From assembly GCA_017547805.1 (NCBI GenBank), contig JAFYOR010000089.1, positions 1 to 64,000 of the forward strand: a stretch of DNA of 64,000 bases. Reading direction: 5' to 3'. The translations under genes and the position numbers were made by a program. Of the stretch, positions 14,980 through 23,988 are shown in pieces. The first letter of the stretch is position 1. Every line of letters starts with the position of its first letter. The notes beneath the pieces were generated by a model that worked only from the letters and a program-made list of their open reading frames with translations, made no database searches and was not told the origin of the DNA. The stretch comes from Clostridia bacterium. Its GTDB lineage: Bacteria > Bacillota > Clostridia > Christensenellales > Aristaeellaceae.

Positions 14980-16203
14980 ATGCAGAAAACAAGACTTCGC
15001 CGCTATGCAAAACTCATCGCGAAGATGGGTGTCAATCCGCAGAAGGGACAGGACGTCTTCCTGACCGCCGGCCTTGACCAGCCGGAGTTTGTTGCGATGG
15101 TGACGGATGAACTGTACAAGGCCGGAGCAAGAAAGGTCATCGTCAAGTTTACCTCTCAGGCGCTTTCCAAGCTCCATTACCGCCACCGCAGCCTCAAGAC
15201 GCTGTCCACCGTCGACAGCTTTGAAGAGGCGGAGCTCAGGTATATGGCGGAGCACTGCGCCTGCCGCCTGTTCCTGGATTCCGACGATCCCGACGGACTC
15301 AAGGGCGTGAACATGGAGAAGGTGGCGCGCAGCCAGCAGGCGACCTATCCGGTCATCAAGCCTTACCGCGATATGATGGACGGCAAGCACCAGTGGTGCA
15401 TCGCTGCGGTGCCGGGCGCCGCGTGGGCGAAGAAGGTTTTCCCGGGCGAGCGCACGAGCACAGCGGTGGAAAAGCTTTGGGAGGCGATCCTCTCTGCTGC
15501 GCGCGTTGACGAGGATCCCGTTGCCGCGTGGGAAGCGCACAACGAGAACCTCAAGAACCGCTGCGAATATCTGAATAACCTCGGCATTGAGACGATTGAG
15601 CTGCGCAGCGGCAACGGCACGGATCTGCGCATCGGCATGATTCCGGAGGCGATCTTCTGCGGCGGCGGCGAGACGACCGACAAGGGCGTGTTCTTCAATC
15701 CGAACATCCCGACCGAGGAATGCTTCATTACGCCCATGCGCGGCAAGGCGGAGGGCATCGTTTATTCCTCTAAGCCGCTGTGCCACCATGGTCAGCTGAT
15801 TGAAAACTTCTATTTCAGGTTTGAAGGCGGCAAGGTCGTTGAGGCGCATGCCGAAAAGAACGACGATCTGCTCCAGAAGATCATCAATATGGACGAGGGC
15901 GCGAGGTATCTGGGCGAGGTTGCGCTGGTGCCGTATAACAGCCCGATCAACCTTTCCGGCCTGATCTTCTACAATACGCTCTTTGACGAGAATGCCTGCT
16001 GCCATCTGGCGCTGGGCGCCGGCTTCGCCGATACCATCCGTGACTGCCACGGCAAGACCCTCGATGAAATCCATGCCCTTGGCGTCAATGATTCCATGGT
16101 GCACAAGGACTTCATGATCGGCACGGCGGATTTCTCCGTGATCGCGCACTGCCGCGACGGCCGCACCGTCGAGATCTTCCGCGACGGCAACTGGGCGTTC
16201 TGA
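14980..16203 (+). CDS. M29 family aminopeptidase (aminopeptidase T/II/PepS type)
   Basis: The 407-residue protein matches thermophilic-type aminopeptidases, cytoplasmic metal-dependent enzymes that remove N-terminal residues from peptides. Visible family features are the MIPEAIFCGG and GETTDKGVFFNPNIPTEE region (first metal Glu), EGIVYSSKPL, the NMDEGARYLGEVALV segment (second Glu), CHLALGAGFA and the late HKDFMIG with metal His and Asp. Length is normal. ATG 14980 has an AGGAGGAA site about 7 nt upstream. Codon bias suggests strong expression. Confidence 0.9.
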   Translation: MQKTRLRRYAKLIAKMGVNPQKGQDVFLTAGLDQPEFVAMVTDELYKAGARKVIVKFTSQALSKLHYRHRSLKTLSTVDSFEEAELRYMAEHCACRLFLDSDDPDGLKGVNMEKVARSQQATYPVIKPYRDMMDGKHQWCIAAVPGAAWAKKVFPGERTSTAVEKLWEAILSAARVDEDPVAAWEAHNENLKNRCEYLNNLGIETIELRSGNGTDLRIGMIPEAIFCGGGETTDKGVFFNPNIPTEECFITPMRGKAEGIVYSSKPLCHHGQLIENFYFRFEGGKVVEAHAEKNDDLLQKIINMDEGARYLGEVALVPYNSPINLSGLIFYNTLFDENACCHLALGAGFADTIRDCHGKTLDEIHALGVNDSMVHKDFMIGTADFSVIAHCRDGRTVEIFRDGNWAF

Positions 16204-16276
16204 CCGCTCAGCTTCGTAAAAGACGCGAAGCGGGATTTTCAGGGCGGCAGCCCTTAGCGTTTCTTAATCATCAGAA

Positions 16277-16303
16277 CCGGCTCTCAAAAGAGCCGGTCTT
16301 TTA
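16277..16303 (+). terminator. Intrinsic terminator just upstream of the next start codon
   Basis: A perfect 9-bp stem (ACCGGCTCT with AGAGCCGGT), a CAAA loop and CTTTT lie 12 nt before the start codon at 16316. The T-run merges with the AGGAG ribosome site, so read-through would be needed unless the next gene uses another start site. Confidence 0.9.
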
Positions 16304-16315
16304 GGAGAAAGACAT

Positions 16316-16885
16316 ATGCTGACCTGCGAAGAACGCTTTGTCCGCGCGCAGAAAATCCTGCGTGGCATGGGCCTGCTTGACTGCCTTGAAACAATCGGCG
16401 AGCCTCACGTGATCGGCAGCTGCCGCATGGACATGATGGCGTGGAACGATCTGGATATCGATGTGGAAAACAGCGCCATGACCCGGGAAAAGCTCTATGC
16501 GCTGACGGCGTGGGTGCTTGAAACCTTCCGCCCGACGTGGTATGAGGCCAAGGAAGAAATCAATGACGAAGGAAAGACGGTCTGGTTTCACGGGTTTGAG
16601 GCGACGATCGACGGGGAAAAATGGAATTTCGATCTCTGGTTTTTTGACCGGGAGACGATTGAAAAGGCGGAGGCGTACTGCGATCGCGTGGCGGCAGCGG
16701 CGGACGCTGTGCCCGGCGCGCGCGATGCGATTGTGACCATCAAGCAGGAGCTGATTGCGCGCGGCCGCTATGGGTTTGACGACTACGCCAGCATGGATGT
16801 ATACCGCGCTGTGCTTGAGCAGGGCATCCGCACGACGGATGAGCTGCTTGCGCGGTATGTGAAGCGGGAAAACCGTATCGACTGA
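16316..16885 (+). CDS. Nucleotidyltransferase-fold protein
   Basis: The 189-residue protein contains the Pol-beta-type nucleotidyltransferase signature GSCRMDMMAWNDLDIDV (Gly-Ser followed by an Asp-x-Asp about 11 residues later, around residues 32-48) and a third acidic position in the WNFDLWFFD strand. Members transfer nucleotides to small molecules, proteins or tRNA; the target here is unknown. TTTAGGAG just before the start is the ribosome site. The GH110-like gene begins 14 nt after the stop, so these are one operon. Confidence 0.78.
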   Translation: MLTCEERFVRAQKILRGMGLLDCLETIGEPHVIGSCRMDMMAWNDLDIDVENSAMTREKLYALTAWVLETFRPTWYEAKEEINDEGKTVWFHGFEATIDGEKWNFDLWFFDRETIEKAEAYCDRVAAAADAVPGARDAIVTIKQELIARGRYGFDDYASMDVYRAVLEQGIRTTDELLARYVKRENRID

Positions 16886-16899
16886 AACGGAGGAAACCG

Positions 16900-18648
16900 A
16901 TGAAACAGATTAACCTTCGCGAGCACGGCATTCTCCCCGGAAACGACGCGACACTTGCGCTTTATGCGCTGTTTGACAAACATCCGCAGGATGCGGTGTT
17001 CGTCTTTGAGCCGGGCGATTATTTCTTCAGCCCGAAGCTGGCGGCGGATTATCGCCTTTCCAACAGCGACATGCTGGAGGAAAGGAAGCTGGGCATCTTG
17101 ATGAAGGGCATGAAGAACGTTGTCCTTGAAGGCAACGGCGCGCGCTTGCTCTTTTGCGGACACATGCAGCCCGTGACGATGGATCACTGCGAAAACGCCA
17201 CAATGCGCGGCTTTACGATCGACTGGGAAAAGCCGCTGATTGCCGAGGGCGTTGTGACGGCGTATGATGAAACGAGCGTCGATCTCTTTGTTGATCCCAT
17301 CGCGTTCCCGCATCGCTTCACCGGCGACTGGCTCGAATTTGACGCCGGCAACGGGGAGTGGTATCCCCTGACGCCGCGCGGACAGATTCAGTTTGATGCG
17401 CAGACGCGCACCGTGCGCCGGGATACCGGCGATAAATACTTCCCCGAGCGCAGCATTAAGAAGGTCGGGGAATGCATCTATCGTTTCCGCTTCAGGAATC
17501 TTGCGCAGCGTGTGGATACGGCGGTCGGGAACATCTTCGTTCTGCGCCATAACGAGCGGATGCATGCGGGGCTGTTTGCGGAAAAGTGCCGGAATGTGAC
17601 GTTTGCAGAGATCACCATCCATTCCTGCGGAGGGCTTGGGTGTCTTGCGCAGTTCTGCGATACGGTGACGTATGACCGTGTCAGTTTTGTGCCCAACGAA
17701 AAAGCGGGCCGCAGGATCACCAGCGGCCGGGACGATGGCATGCATGTTACCTGCTGCCGGGGAACGGTGACGATCACCCGGTGCAGCTTCCTCGGGCTGA
17801 TGGACGATCCCATCAACGTGCACGGCTGCTGCGTGGCGGTGGAGGAAATCGTGGACAGCCGTACGCTGCGCTGCCGGTATATGCATCAGCAGGCGATGGG
17901 CTTTGCTTACTGGGCGGAGCCGGGAGATGAAATTGCCTTCATTGCCCGGGGAAATATGCAGACGATTCACACAGCGAAGGCGGAAGAATACGAGCTGACT
18001 GCGATGGATACGTTCCTGCTTACGCTCAAAGAAGACCTGCCGCAAAGCGTAACGGCGATGGAAAAGGGCACGCTGGCGCTGGATAACCTGACGAACACCG
18101 CCGCGTTCACCTGCATGCACAATCGCTTTGGCTCCTGTCGGGCGCGCGGGGTTCTGGTGTCAACGCCTAAGCCCGTGCGCATTGCGGAGAATCTCTTTGA
18201 GTCTTCCGGCTCGGCGATTCTGGTCGCGGGCGATTCCAACTACTGGTTTGAGTCGGGCGCCTGCCGCGATGTAAGGATTGAAAACAATGTCTTCACGGCG
18301 TCCTGTCTGTCCTCGATGTATCAGTTCTGCGAGGGCATCGTCAGCATCTGTCCCGTCGTGCCGGTTCCTGAGACGGATAAACCTTATCACAGCCATATCA
18401 CGATTCGCAGCAACGTGTTCGATTCGCCGGATGTTCCCGTGCTGTATGCGTTTTCCTGTGAAGGGCTGGTCTTTGAGGACAACCGTATCTTCAAGGCATA
18501 TGCCGGAAAACGCTGGCATCCGGGGAAGGCGATGATCACGCTTAAATACTGCCGGGATGCAAAGATCGCAAATAACTGCTGGGTCGGGGATTTTGTGCTC
18601 AGGCGGCTGGAAACAAAGCTCTGCGCGCAGGTTTGCGCGGAAGAATGA
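16900..18648 (+). CDS. Right-handed beta-helix protein resembling GH110 alpha-1,3-galactosidases
   Basis: A 582-residue protein with the repeating short strand and turn pattern of a parallel beta-helix. The segment GRDDGMHVTCCRG (around residue 276) followed by GLMDDPINVHG (around 300) matches the acidic active-site region of GH110, enzymes that remove alpha-1,3-galactose from blood-group B or related glycans. There is no signal peptide, so it would act in the cytoplasm on imported oligosaccharides. ATG 16900 has ACGGAGGAAACC upstream. A pectate-lyase-like isomerase or other beta-helix enzyme is an alternative. Confidence 0.75.
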   Translation: MKQINLREHGILPGNDATLALYALFDKHPQDAVFVFEPGDYFFSPKLAADYRLSNSDMLEERKLGILMKGMKNVVLEGNGARLLFCGHMQPVTMDHCENATMRGFTIDWEKPLIAEGVVTAYDETSVDLFVDPIAFPHRFTGDWLEFDAGNGEWYPLTPRGQIQFDAQTRTVRRDTGDKYFPERSIKKVGECIYRFRFRNLAQRVDTAVGNIFVLRHNERMHAGLFAEKCRNVTFAEITIHSCGGLGCLAQFCDTVTYDRVSFVPNEKAGRRITSGRDDGMHVTCCRGTVTITRCSFLGLMDDPINVHGCCVAVEEIVDSRTLRCRYMHQQAMGFAYWAEPGDEIAFIARGNMQTIHTAKAEEYELTAMDTFLLTLKEDLPQSVTAMEKGTLALDNLTNTAAFTCMHNRFGSCRARGVLVSTPKPVRIAENLFESSGSAILVAGDSNYWFESGACRDVRIENNVFTASCLSSMYQFCEGIVSICPVVPVPETDKPYHSHITIRSNVFDSPDVPVLYAFSCEGLVFEDNRIFKAYAGKRWHPGKAMITLKYCRDAKIANNCWVGDFVLRRLETKLCAQVCAEE

Positions 18649-18676
18649 CAGTCCGCTGCGATCGGTTTTGGCAAAC

Positions 18677-18706
18677 AAAAAGGACAGCCTTGGACTGTCC
18701 TTTTAT
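18677..18706. terminator. Bidirectional terminator between convergent genes
   Basis: AAAAGGACAG pairs with CTGTCCTTTT (18677-18686 with 18695-18704). T-runs on both strands can stop the GH110-like transcript and the pcp transcript. Confidence 0.9.
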
Positions 18707-18712
18707 TTTCAT

Positions 18713-19420
18713 TTATCCGATGCACGCCCGGAGCGCTTCCCGCGTGCCGCGGATCATCATATCAAGCGGCATGGATGCATGCATTGGCGCATCCAGCGCC
18801 GGCGGATCCTGCGAAAGCCTCTGCGCACAGGCGTATTCCGGCTGCGTGGGCACGTGCATGAAGCCCGTGCGAAGACCGGGGATTGTCTTGGCAAGAAGCG
18901 CGAGGCGGTAGGCCATGTAGTTGCACAGATAAAAGCCGGTTGTGCTCTTTTTTTCAAGGGGAGCGCCGTCTTCCGCGTCCGAGAGCGCGCCCAGCTGCGC
19001 AGGGATACCCGCGCGCAGCATCGCCAGCGTCATGGCTTCAAAGGGGAGCGTGCCGCGCAGGAACATATCGCCGCCGGGCACGATGGCTTCGTCCATGTCG
19101 GTGATGCTGCCGTCTCTGGCGGCGTCCTTGCCGCGCATCCAGTTGACGCCGTAGGGTTCCGGGCGCATCGCGCATGCCCGCGCATCCGTGCCCAGCGCAA
19201 GGACGAGGTCGGGCTTGTGCATGCGGATGGCGGATTCAACCGGCGCAAAGGCTTCCTTCCAGATCACGGGAACGATCAGGCTGATAATCTGCGCTTCTTC
19301 TCCGCTTTCGCTGCGGAGAATTTCACCGTCAAGCGCGCGGGCGATGAGCTCGGCGTTGTTGGTTTGTCCTTCGGGGATGGAGGCGAACCAGCCGTAGCCG
19401 GCAAGGAGAATCTTCTTCAT
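18713..19420 (-). CDS. pcp: Pyroglutamyl-peptidase I (pyrrolidone-carboxylate peptidase)
   Basis: The 235-residue cysteine peptidase removes N-terminal pyroglutamate from peptides in the cytoplasm. The family triad can be placed: Glu in RPEPYGVNW, the nucleophile Cys in GFYLCNYMAYR, and His in GFMHVPTQP. The N-terminus MKKILLAGYGWF corresponds to the family's VLVTGF start. ATG 19420 is chosen because the longer upstream frame would run through the tRNA and its terminator; an AAAGGAGCAG site precedes it. It is slightly longer than the usual 200-215 residues. Confidence 0.87.
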   Translation of the reverse strand: MKKILLAGYGWFASIPEGQTNNAELIARALDGEILRSESGEEAQIISLIVPVIWKEAFAPVESAIRMHKPDLVLALGTDARACAMRPEPYGVNWMRGKDAARDGSITDMDEAIVPGGDMFLRGTLPFEAMTLAMLRAGIPAQLGALSDAEDGAPLEKKSTTGFYLCNYMAYRLALLAKTIPGLRTGFMHVPTQPEYACAQRLSQDPPALDAPMHASMPLDMMIRGTREALRACIG

Positions 19421-19444
19421 AGGCTGCTCCTTTTTTCGGGTAAA

Positions 19445-19474
19445 AAGAAAAGCACCTGCATCAGCAAGTGCTTC
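19445..19474 (-). terminator. Terminator of tRNA-Leu(GAG)
   Basis: On the minus strand AGCACTTGC pairs with GCAGGTGCT around a 4-nt loop and is followed by TTTTC and further T-rich bases. Confidence 0.85.
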
Positions 19475-19559
19475 TGGTGCGGTAGATGGGACTTGAACCC
19501 ATACGTCATACAACACACGCCCCTCAAACGTGCCTGTCTGCCAATTCCAGCACTACCGC
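19475..19559 (-). tRNA. tRNA-Leu (anticodon GAG)
   Basis: The minus strand folds as a class II tRNA: acceptor GCGGTAG with CTACCGC, discriminator A and encoded CCA (19475-19477). The anticodon loop TTGAGGG sits on a CACGT/GCGTG stem, then a long variable arm and GGTTCAAGTCC T-loop. The anticodon is GAG, for leucine codons CTC and CTT. Confidence 0.95.
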
Positions 19560-19594
19560 ATATTCAATTGGTGCATCTCGGATGCAACAGTGAT

Positions 19595-19623
19595 ATTATA
19601 TCCAAAGTCGGTTTGATTGTCAA
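19595..19623 (-). promoter_or_regulatory. Consensus promoter of tRNA-Leu(GAG)
   Basis: On the minus strand a perfect TTGACA and a perfect TATAAT are separated by 17 nt, about 35 nt before the mature tRNA 5' end. Confidence 0.95.
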
Positions 19624-19742
19624 TACTTCTTTTGAAATTTCTTTTTTCTCTTTTCTGAAAGAAAAACACGCCGGCATTCGTCTGCTATGGTATGGGAAAG
19701 CTGCGCAGACTGAACGGTTTGTGACAAAATCGTAAAAAAAGC

Positions 19743-19771
19743 TTGCAAGGCAGGTGCAAATGAAGTATCAT
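19743..19771 (+). promoter_or_regulatory. Promoter of the VanW-family gene
   Basis: TTGCAA (19743-19748) and TATCAT (19766-19771) are 17 nt apart. Confidence 0.6.
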
Positions 19772-19838
19772 ATAGATTGTACGATTATATATGATCAGAG
19801 CAGTAGGCTCTTGTGGATGGAGCGAGGAGGTATTTGGC

Positions 19839-21644
19839 GTGTCGGATGAAAGAACGCCCCGCCGAAGAAGAAGGCCTTCACCGGCGGCAGAAAATACGCC
19901 GGAAAACGCTGTTCCTGCATCCCCGCCGCGCATCGTCGTCATCAGGGACGATGACACGCCGGATTGGATGGTATCCGCCACGCAGACGTCCGGCGCCGCA
20001 TCGCGCAGGGCGAGAAGGACGGACCCCGTGATCAAAAAGCCGCAGGAGCAGCCTGCGCAGGAAGAACCGCGGGAAGAAAAGGTGCAGAACGGGCCGGAAG
20101 AAGGCATGCCGGCGGCGCCCGCTGTTCCCAAGCGGACGGGCGAGGAAAAACCAAAGAAGAAGAAAAAGAAGAAAAACAAAAAGAACCGTGCAAAACGCAT
20201 CCGCCGCAGGGTGATCGGCGTGCTGTGCGCGCTGGTGCTGGTCGCGCTGATTGTCGCGGCGGCTTCGGCGATCAGCCGCGTGGTCGATATCAAGCAGACG
20301 CTTGACCGGGGCGACGGCGTGTTCTATCCCAATATCTACGTCAACGGCATTCCGCTGGCAGGCAAGACGCTGGATCAGGCGGCGGCGGACGTCTCCGCGC
20401 AGGTGAGCAGCAAGATGTCCATGTGGAAGATCACCCTGCGTACGCAGGATGGACGCATGTGGGACATCACCAGCAGCGACCTGAACATGCAGGTGGACAT
20501 CGACGACCAGCTCGACCAGCTCTGGACGATCGGTCACACGGGCTCTTCGCAGACGCGCTATGAACAGGTCAAGGCGCTTGACGAGCAGCCGGTGATGCGC
20601 TATACGACGCTGCGCTACGACATGACGATGGTCAACCAGATTCTCTCTCAGATCAAGGGAGAGGTTGACAAGTCTCCGACCAATGCCATGCGCGTGGACG
20701 ATCCGAATAAGTGGCCGCCCTATTCCTACACGGACGATGCGCCGGGTCAGGAACTGGATATTTCCGGCCTTGGCGAAAAGATCTGCGGCATGGTTGACAG
20801 GCTGGAGTCCGGCATTGTGGAACTGACGCCCACCGTCAAGCAGGCGGCGGTCACCCGCGAGCAGCTGGAAGGCCAGATCGTTCAGCTGGCGATGTATGAA
20901 ACCGGCATCGGCAAAACGGGCAATTACGTTGAAAACCGCCATGAAAACATCCGTGTGGGCACGGAGAAGTTCAACAGGCTTCAGATTCGTCCGGGCGAAT
21001 CGGTATCCTTTAACAAGGTGACGGGTCTGCGCAGCACGGCCAACGGTTATCAGGTCGCCCTTGAACTGGCGTACGGCGAATATGTCGAGGGTGTTGGCGG
21101 CGGCATCTGTCAGGTTTCCTCCACGCTGTATAATGCGGTCATGAACGCCGGGCCGGCGCTGACCGTGACCAAGCGTGCGGCGCATTCCCATCCGTCCAAT
21201 TACGTGCCGATGGGTCTTGACGCGACGGTGCAGGATAACCGCATTGACTTCGTCTTCCGCAATGATACGACTTCGGATATCTTTATCGAGACGAAGTACT
21301 ATAAGAAGAAGAATTACTACTACACACAGTTTGTCATCTATGGCAGGCCTGATCCCAACGGATACAGCTATGAGCTGGTTTCCGAGGTAGCGCAGGAGCT
21401 TCCGATTCCCGCGGTGAAAATCATCCGGGACAAGGAGCAGAAGTACGTCGTCTATGACGATGAAGAGTACATCGCCAGCGAAGGCGACGAGGGCTATGTC
21501 GTGGATGTTTACCGCGTGACCAAGGACAGCAAGGGACTTGAAGTGGCACGCGAAAAGCTTTATACCGACACGTATAAGGCGATTGAGCCTGTCACATATG
21601 TCGGCGTGATTCCGAGGGAAACGCCGGTGCCGCCCGGCTTTTGA
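19839..21644 (+). CDS. VanW family membrane-anchored cell-wall protein
   Basis: GTG 19839 is the likely start: GAGGAGG (19824-19830) sits 8 nt upstream, better than an ATG at 19791. The 601-residue product has a long, Arg/Pro/Glu-rich cytoplasmic tail, a lysine cluster (about 103-118), one membrane helix (about 125-147), an extracellular peptidoglycan-binding-type region (about 160-290), then the VanW domain (about 365-500) with FNRLQIRPGESVSFN and VGGGICQVSSTLYNAV. The C-terminal 90 residues are strand-rich and may be a degenerate G5-like domain. VanW proteins accompany glycopeptide-resistance loci, but this genomic setting suggests normal envelope work. Confidence 0.9.
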   Translation: MSDERTPRRRRRPSPAAENTPENAVPASPPRIVVIRDDDTPDWMVSATQTSGAASRRARRTDPVIKKPQEQPAQEEPREEKVQNGPEEGMPAAPAVPKRTGEEKPKKKKKKKNKKNRAKRIRRRVIGVLCALVLVALIVAAASAISRVVDIKQTLDRGDGVFYPNIYVNGIPLAGKTLDQAAADVSAQVSSKMSMWKITLRTQDGRMWDITSSDLNMQVDIDDQLDQLWTIGHTGSSQTRYEQVKALDEQPVMRYTTLRYDMTMVNQILSQIKGEVDKSPTNAMRVDDPNKWPPYSYTDDAPGQELDISGLGEKICGMVDRLESGIVELTPTVKQAAVTREQLEGQIVQLAMYETGIGKTGNYVENRHENIRVGTEKFNRLQIRPGESVSFNKVTGLRSTANGYQVALELAYGEYVEGVGGGICQVSSTLYNAVMNAGPALTVTKRAAHSHPSNYVPMGLDATVQDNRIDFVFRNDTTSDIFIETKYYKKKNYYYTQFVIYGRPDPNGYSYELVSEVAQELPIPAVKIIRDKEQKYVVYDDEEYIASEGDEGYVVDVYRVTKDSKGLEVAREKLYTDTYKAIEPVTYVGVIPRETPVPPGF

Positions 21645-21717
21645 TGGAGCCGACGACGGCAGAGCGCGCAGGCGCTGATGAGATACGCACGATGAACCGG
21701 AAAGGGGATTTACTACC

Positions 21718-22302
21718 GTGAACCGCAAGAACATTACCTGTGCTGCCGGCCTGCTTCTGGCTGCGATGCTGACGATTTCGCCGATGAATGCGGTGGCTGC
21801 CGAGACGACCGCGCTTGCTTCCGGCGCGCAGGGAGAGCCGACCAAACAGGGCGAAGTGATCAAGCCCTTTGGCCGGAACAGGGGCTATCTGGGCGTTTCC
21901 GCCAGCAATAAGTGGATGGCGCAGGCGCGAATCGGCGGCCTGATGCTCAATCTGCGCCTGTTTACGCCGCAGGGCGACTTTGTCACCTTCCAGGAGAACC
22001 TTGGCCCGGTGGAGGGCAACCGGGAAGAAATCTGCCTGACGCTGCGCGCTTCCCATTGGGAGGACGAGCTTGTTCTGCAGATCGATCAGCCTGCGATGGA
22101 CGTGCTTGCGCGCGTGGGCGTCACGAAGATTGTCATCGCAGACGATCAGCGCGCGGTGCGCGCACGCTATGACGTGAGCGAACTGCAGCAGATCCGCGAT
22201 CATTTCGGCCTTACCGCAGGCGAGCAGCTGTGCGTGAGCGGCGAGGACAGCCCGGTTACCGTCGTCGGCGAAGACGGCTTCCGTCGCCAGATCACCCGCT
22301 GA
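21718..22302 (+). CDS. Secreted protein, unknown function
   Basis: A 194-residue product beginning at GTG 21718 with an AAAGGGGA site about 9 nt upstream. The N-terminus is a signal peptide (NITCAAGLLLAAMLTISP, cleavage near AVAAE). The mature part of about 165 residues is mixed strand and charged, with no cysteines in pairs and no catalytic motif recognised. It lies 73 nt after the VanW gene without a terminator and is probably in the same transcript, which points to an envelope role. Confidence 0.7.
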   Translation: MNRKNITCAAGLLLAAMLTISPMNAVAAETTALASGAQGEPTKQGEVIKPFGRNRGYLGVSASNKWMAQARIGGLMLNLRLFTPQGDFVTFQENLGPVEGNREEICLTLRASHWEDELVLQIDQPAMDVLARVGVTKIVIADDQRAVRARYDVSELQQIRDHFGLTAGEQLCVSGEDSPVTVVGEDGFRRQITR

Positions 22303-22330
22303 ACGCGGCGACAATAATAGCATTGATTCA

Positions 22331-22380
22331 AAACGGCGCATGCGCGCAGGCGGTTATCCGCTGCGTCGTCTGCGCCGTTT
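22331..22380. terminator. Terminator-like inverted repeat
   Basis: AAACGGCGCA (22331-22340) and TGCGCCGTTT (22371-22380) are perfectly complementary around a 30-nt GC-rich interior that can pair further. Only a short T-run follows, so termination strength is uncertain. Confidence 0.6.
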
Positions 22381-22441
22381 GGCGTTCAGTCGTGGATGCG
22401 CGGTTTTAAGGCGGCTGTGACGACATTGCATGGGGCGCGCC

Positions 22442-22470
22442 TTGCGGCGGTCAGTCGTGCATGGTATACT
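22442..22470 (+). promoter_or_regulatory. Promoter of the following secreted-protein gene
   Basis: TTGCGG (22442-22447) and TATACT (22465-22470) are separated by 17 nt. Confidence 0.65.
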
Positions 22471-22541
22471 TTTGTTATCGGCATCATGGAATGATGGATG
22501 TGTGCGCGCCGCAGGGCGGCAGAAAAGAGGAGGATTTGATC

Positions 22542-23246
22542 ATGAAAAGATATCTGGTTATTGCTGTTCTGGCGGCGCTGCTGCTCTGCTCGGCGGGTGC
22601 TTTTGCGGACGCTGAGGGCGTGATCGTTCAGTCCTCGTGCAATATTCTGCAGTCCGGAGAGTACTATCTGGTGTATACCTTTGCGCAGGTGCACAACAAT
22701 TCCGACAGCATCATCTGCCTGGATCAGGGCACGTTTGAGCTGCACAATGGCGAGCAGATGCTGGCCTCCCAGAACGTGACGCGCATGTGGCCGTATTTCC
22801 TCAACCCGGGTGAGGATGGATACCTCTTTGACATCGTCTCCTTTGAGCCGGACGAGGATGGTACGCCCGTCGTGCCTTCCGTTACTGCGATCGATTACAA
22901 CATCACCTATATGCCGGTGGCGCAGGCGTTTGGCAGCATGGATCTGTCCGCTGTTTCCGAAATTGAGACGGGCGCGGCGGACGGCAGCCTGCGGGTGGTG
23001 TGCGAGATCACGAATCCGTCTGACGAGGCGGCGTATGAACCCAACATTTCTTTCGGCCTGTATACCGACGCGGGACAGATGATCTACGCCGACGGCATGA
23101 CGCTGGAGGGCGTGGGCATCCCCGCCGGCGGCACGGTGCTGGTGCGCTTTGACGTGGAGGAAGCGTTTGTTTCCCAGTGGACCAGCTATGGCGTGACGCC
23201 CACGCAGGCGCATGTCAACGCGAGCTTCCGTACGGAAACGGACTGA
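22542..23246 (+). CDS. Secreted protein, strand-rich (FxLYD-like)
   Basis: The 234-residue product has a signal peptide (MKRYLVIAVLAALLLCSAG, cleavage near AFADA). The mature part has two similar beta-rich halves: VYTFAQVHNNSDS in the first and VVCEITNPSDEA in the second. This resembles FxLYD-type Ig-like domains that follow 'tension between added and existing strands', as judged from the pattern hydrophobic-N-x-S alone. Function is unknown. AGAGGAGG precedes ATG 22542 by 8 nt. The xpaC-like gene begins 46 nt after the stop, so it may lead that operon. Confidence 0.7.
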   Translation: MKRYLVIAVLAALLLCSAGAFADAEGVIVQSSCNILQSGEYYLVYTFAQVHNNSDSIICLDQGTFELHNGEQMLASQNVTRMWPYFLNPGEDGYLFDIVSFEPDEDGTPVVPSVTAIDYNITYMPVAQAFGSMDLSAVSEIETGAADGSLRVVCEITNPSDEAAYEPNISFGLYTDAGQMIYADGMTLEGVGIPAGGTVLVRFDVEEAFVSQWTSYGVTPTQAHVNASFRTETD

Positions 23247-23292
23247 TCCGATACGCTTGCGGCCTTTGACGCAGAAAAACAGAGGTGAATGT

Positions 23293-23988
23293 ATGGAAAA
23301 GAAGACGATCCGTTCTGGTGCGCCGTTCCTGCTTGCGGGCGCGGGCGTGCTGGTGTATGCGGTGATTTTCGGCATGGGGACGGTTTCTGGATATCTCCTT
23401 GCGGCGGGTGTCTGTCTGCTGGCGTTTGCAGCGGGAAAGAAGCTGTTTCCTGACCGCGTGATCGAGGTGGAGCGTGCGGCGCAGTCCGGCGATGCACAGG
23501 TGGATGCGCTGATTGCCGAGGCACGGACGCAGCTTGCCGCCATCCGCGCGGCAAACGACGCGATTGCCGATCCGGCGCTTTCCGCGCAGATCGACGATAT
23601 CGAGACGACCTGCCGCACGATTCTGCTGCGGCTGGAAGAGCAGCCCAAGATGCTTTCCACGCTGCGCACCTTCCTGCGCTATTATCTGCCGACGGTCATG
23701 AAGCTGCTTGACGCCCGCGCACGGGTGGAGCAGGAGGTTGAGGCCGGGGCGGGCGCGGACTTTGCCGCGCGCGTCTGCCGCGCCATGGAAGACGTGCAAA
23801 CGGCGTTTCATCAGCAGCTGGATGCGCTTAACGAATTCCGTTTCATCAATCTGGAGAGTGAAATGGACGCGCTGTCCGCCATGCTGCGCAGCGAAGGACT
23901 GAGCGCGCAGGAAGAAGCGGAACAGACGGCGCAGCAGGATGGCGAAGAAGATCCGTTTGCGGGGCTTTTTTCGCAGGAGGGGAAGTAA
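23293..23988 (+). CDS. xpaC: XpaC-like membrane protein (5-bromo-4-chloroindolyl phosphate hydrolysis family)
   Basis: A 231-residue protein with two N-terminal membrane helices (about 9-27 and 30-48) and a long coiled, charged cytoplasmic part, ending in an acidic tail DGEEDPFAGLF. This is the layout of Bacillus XpaC, whose gene precedes yaaN, a TelA relative. The same order is seen here: the telA-like start codon follows the stop directly (23988/23989). ATG 23293 has AGAGGTG upstream. The molecular role of the family is not established. Confidence 0.78.
   Translation: MEKKTIRSGAPFLLAGAGVLVYAVIFGMGTVSGYLLAAGVCLLAFAAGKKLFPDRVIEVERAAQSGDAQVDALIAEARTQLAAIRAANDAIADPALSAQIDDIETTCRTILLRLEEQPKMLSTLRTFLRYYLPTVMKLLDARARVEQEVEAGAGADFAARVCRAMEDVQTAFHQQLDALNEFRFINLESEMDALSAMLRSEGLSAQEEAEQTAQQDGEEDPFAGLFSQEGK

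Noticed and set aside
19839..21644. Vancomycin resistance locus because of VanW
   Set aside because: No vanH, vanA/B, vanX, or vanRS genes are near; VanW-domain proteins are common in Clostridia without resistance.
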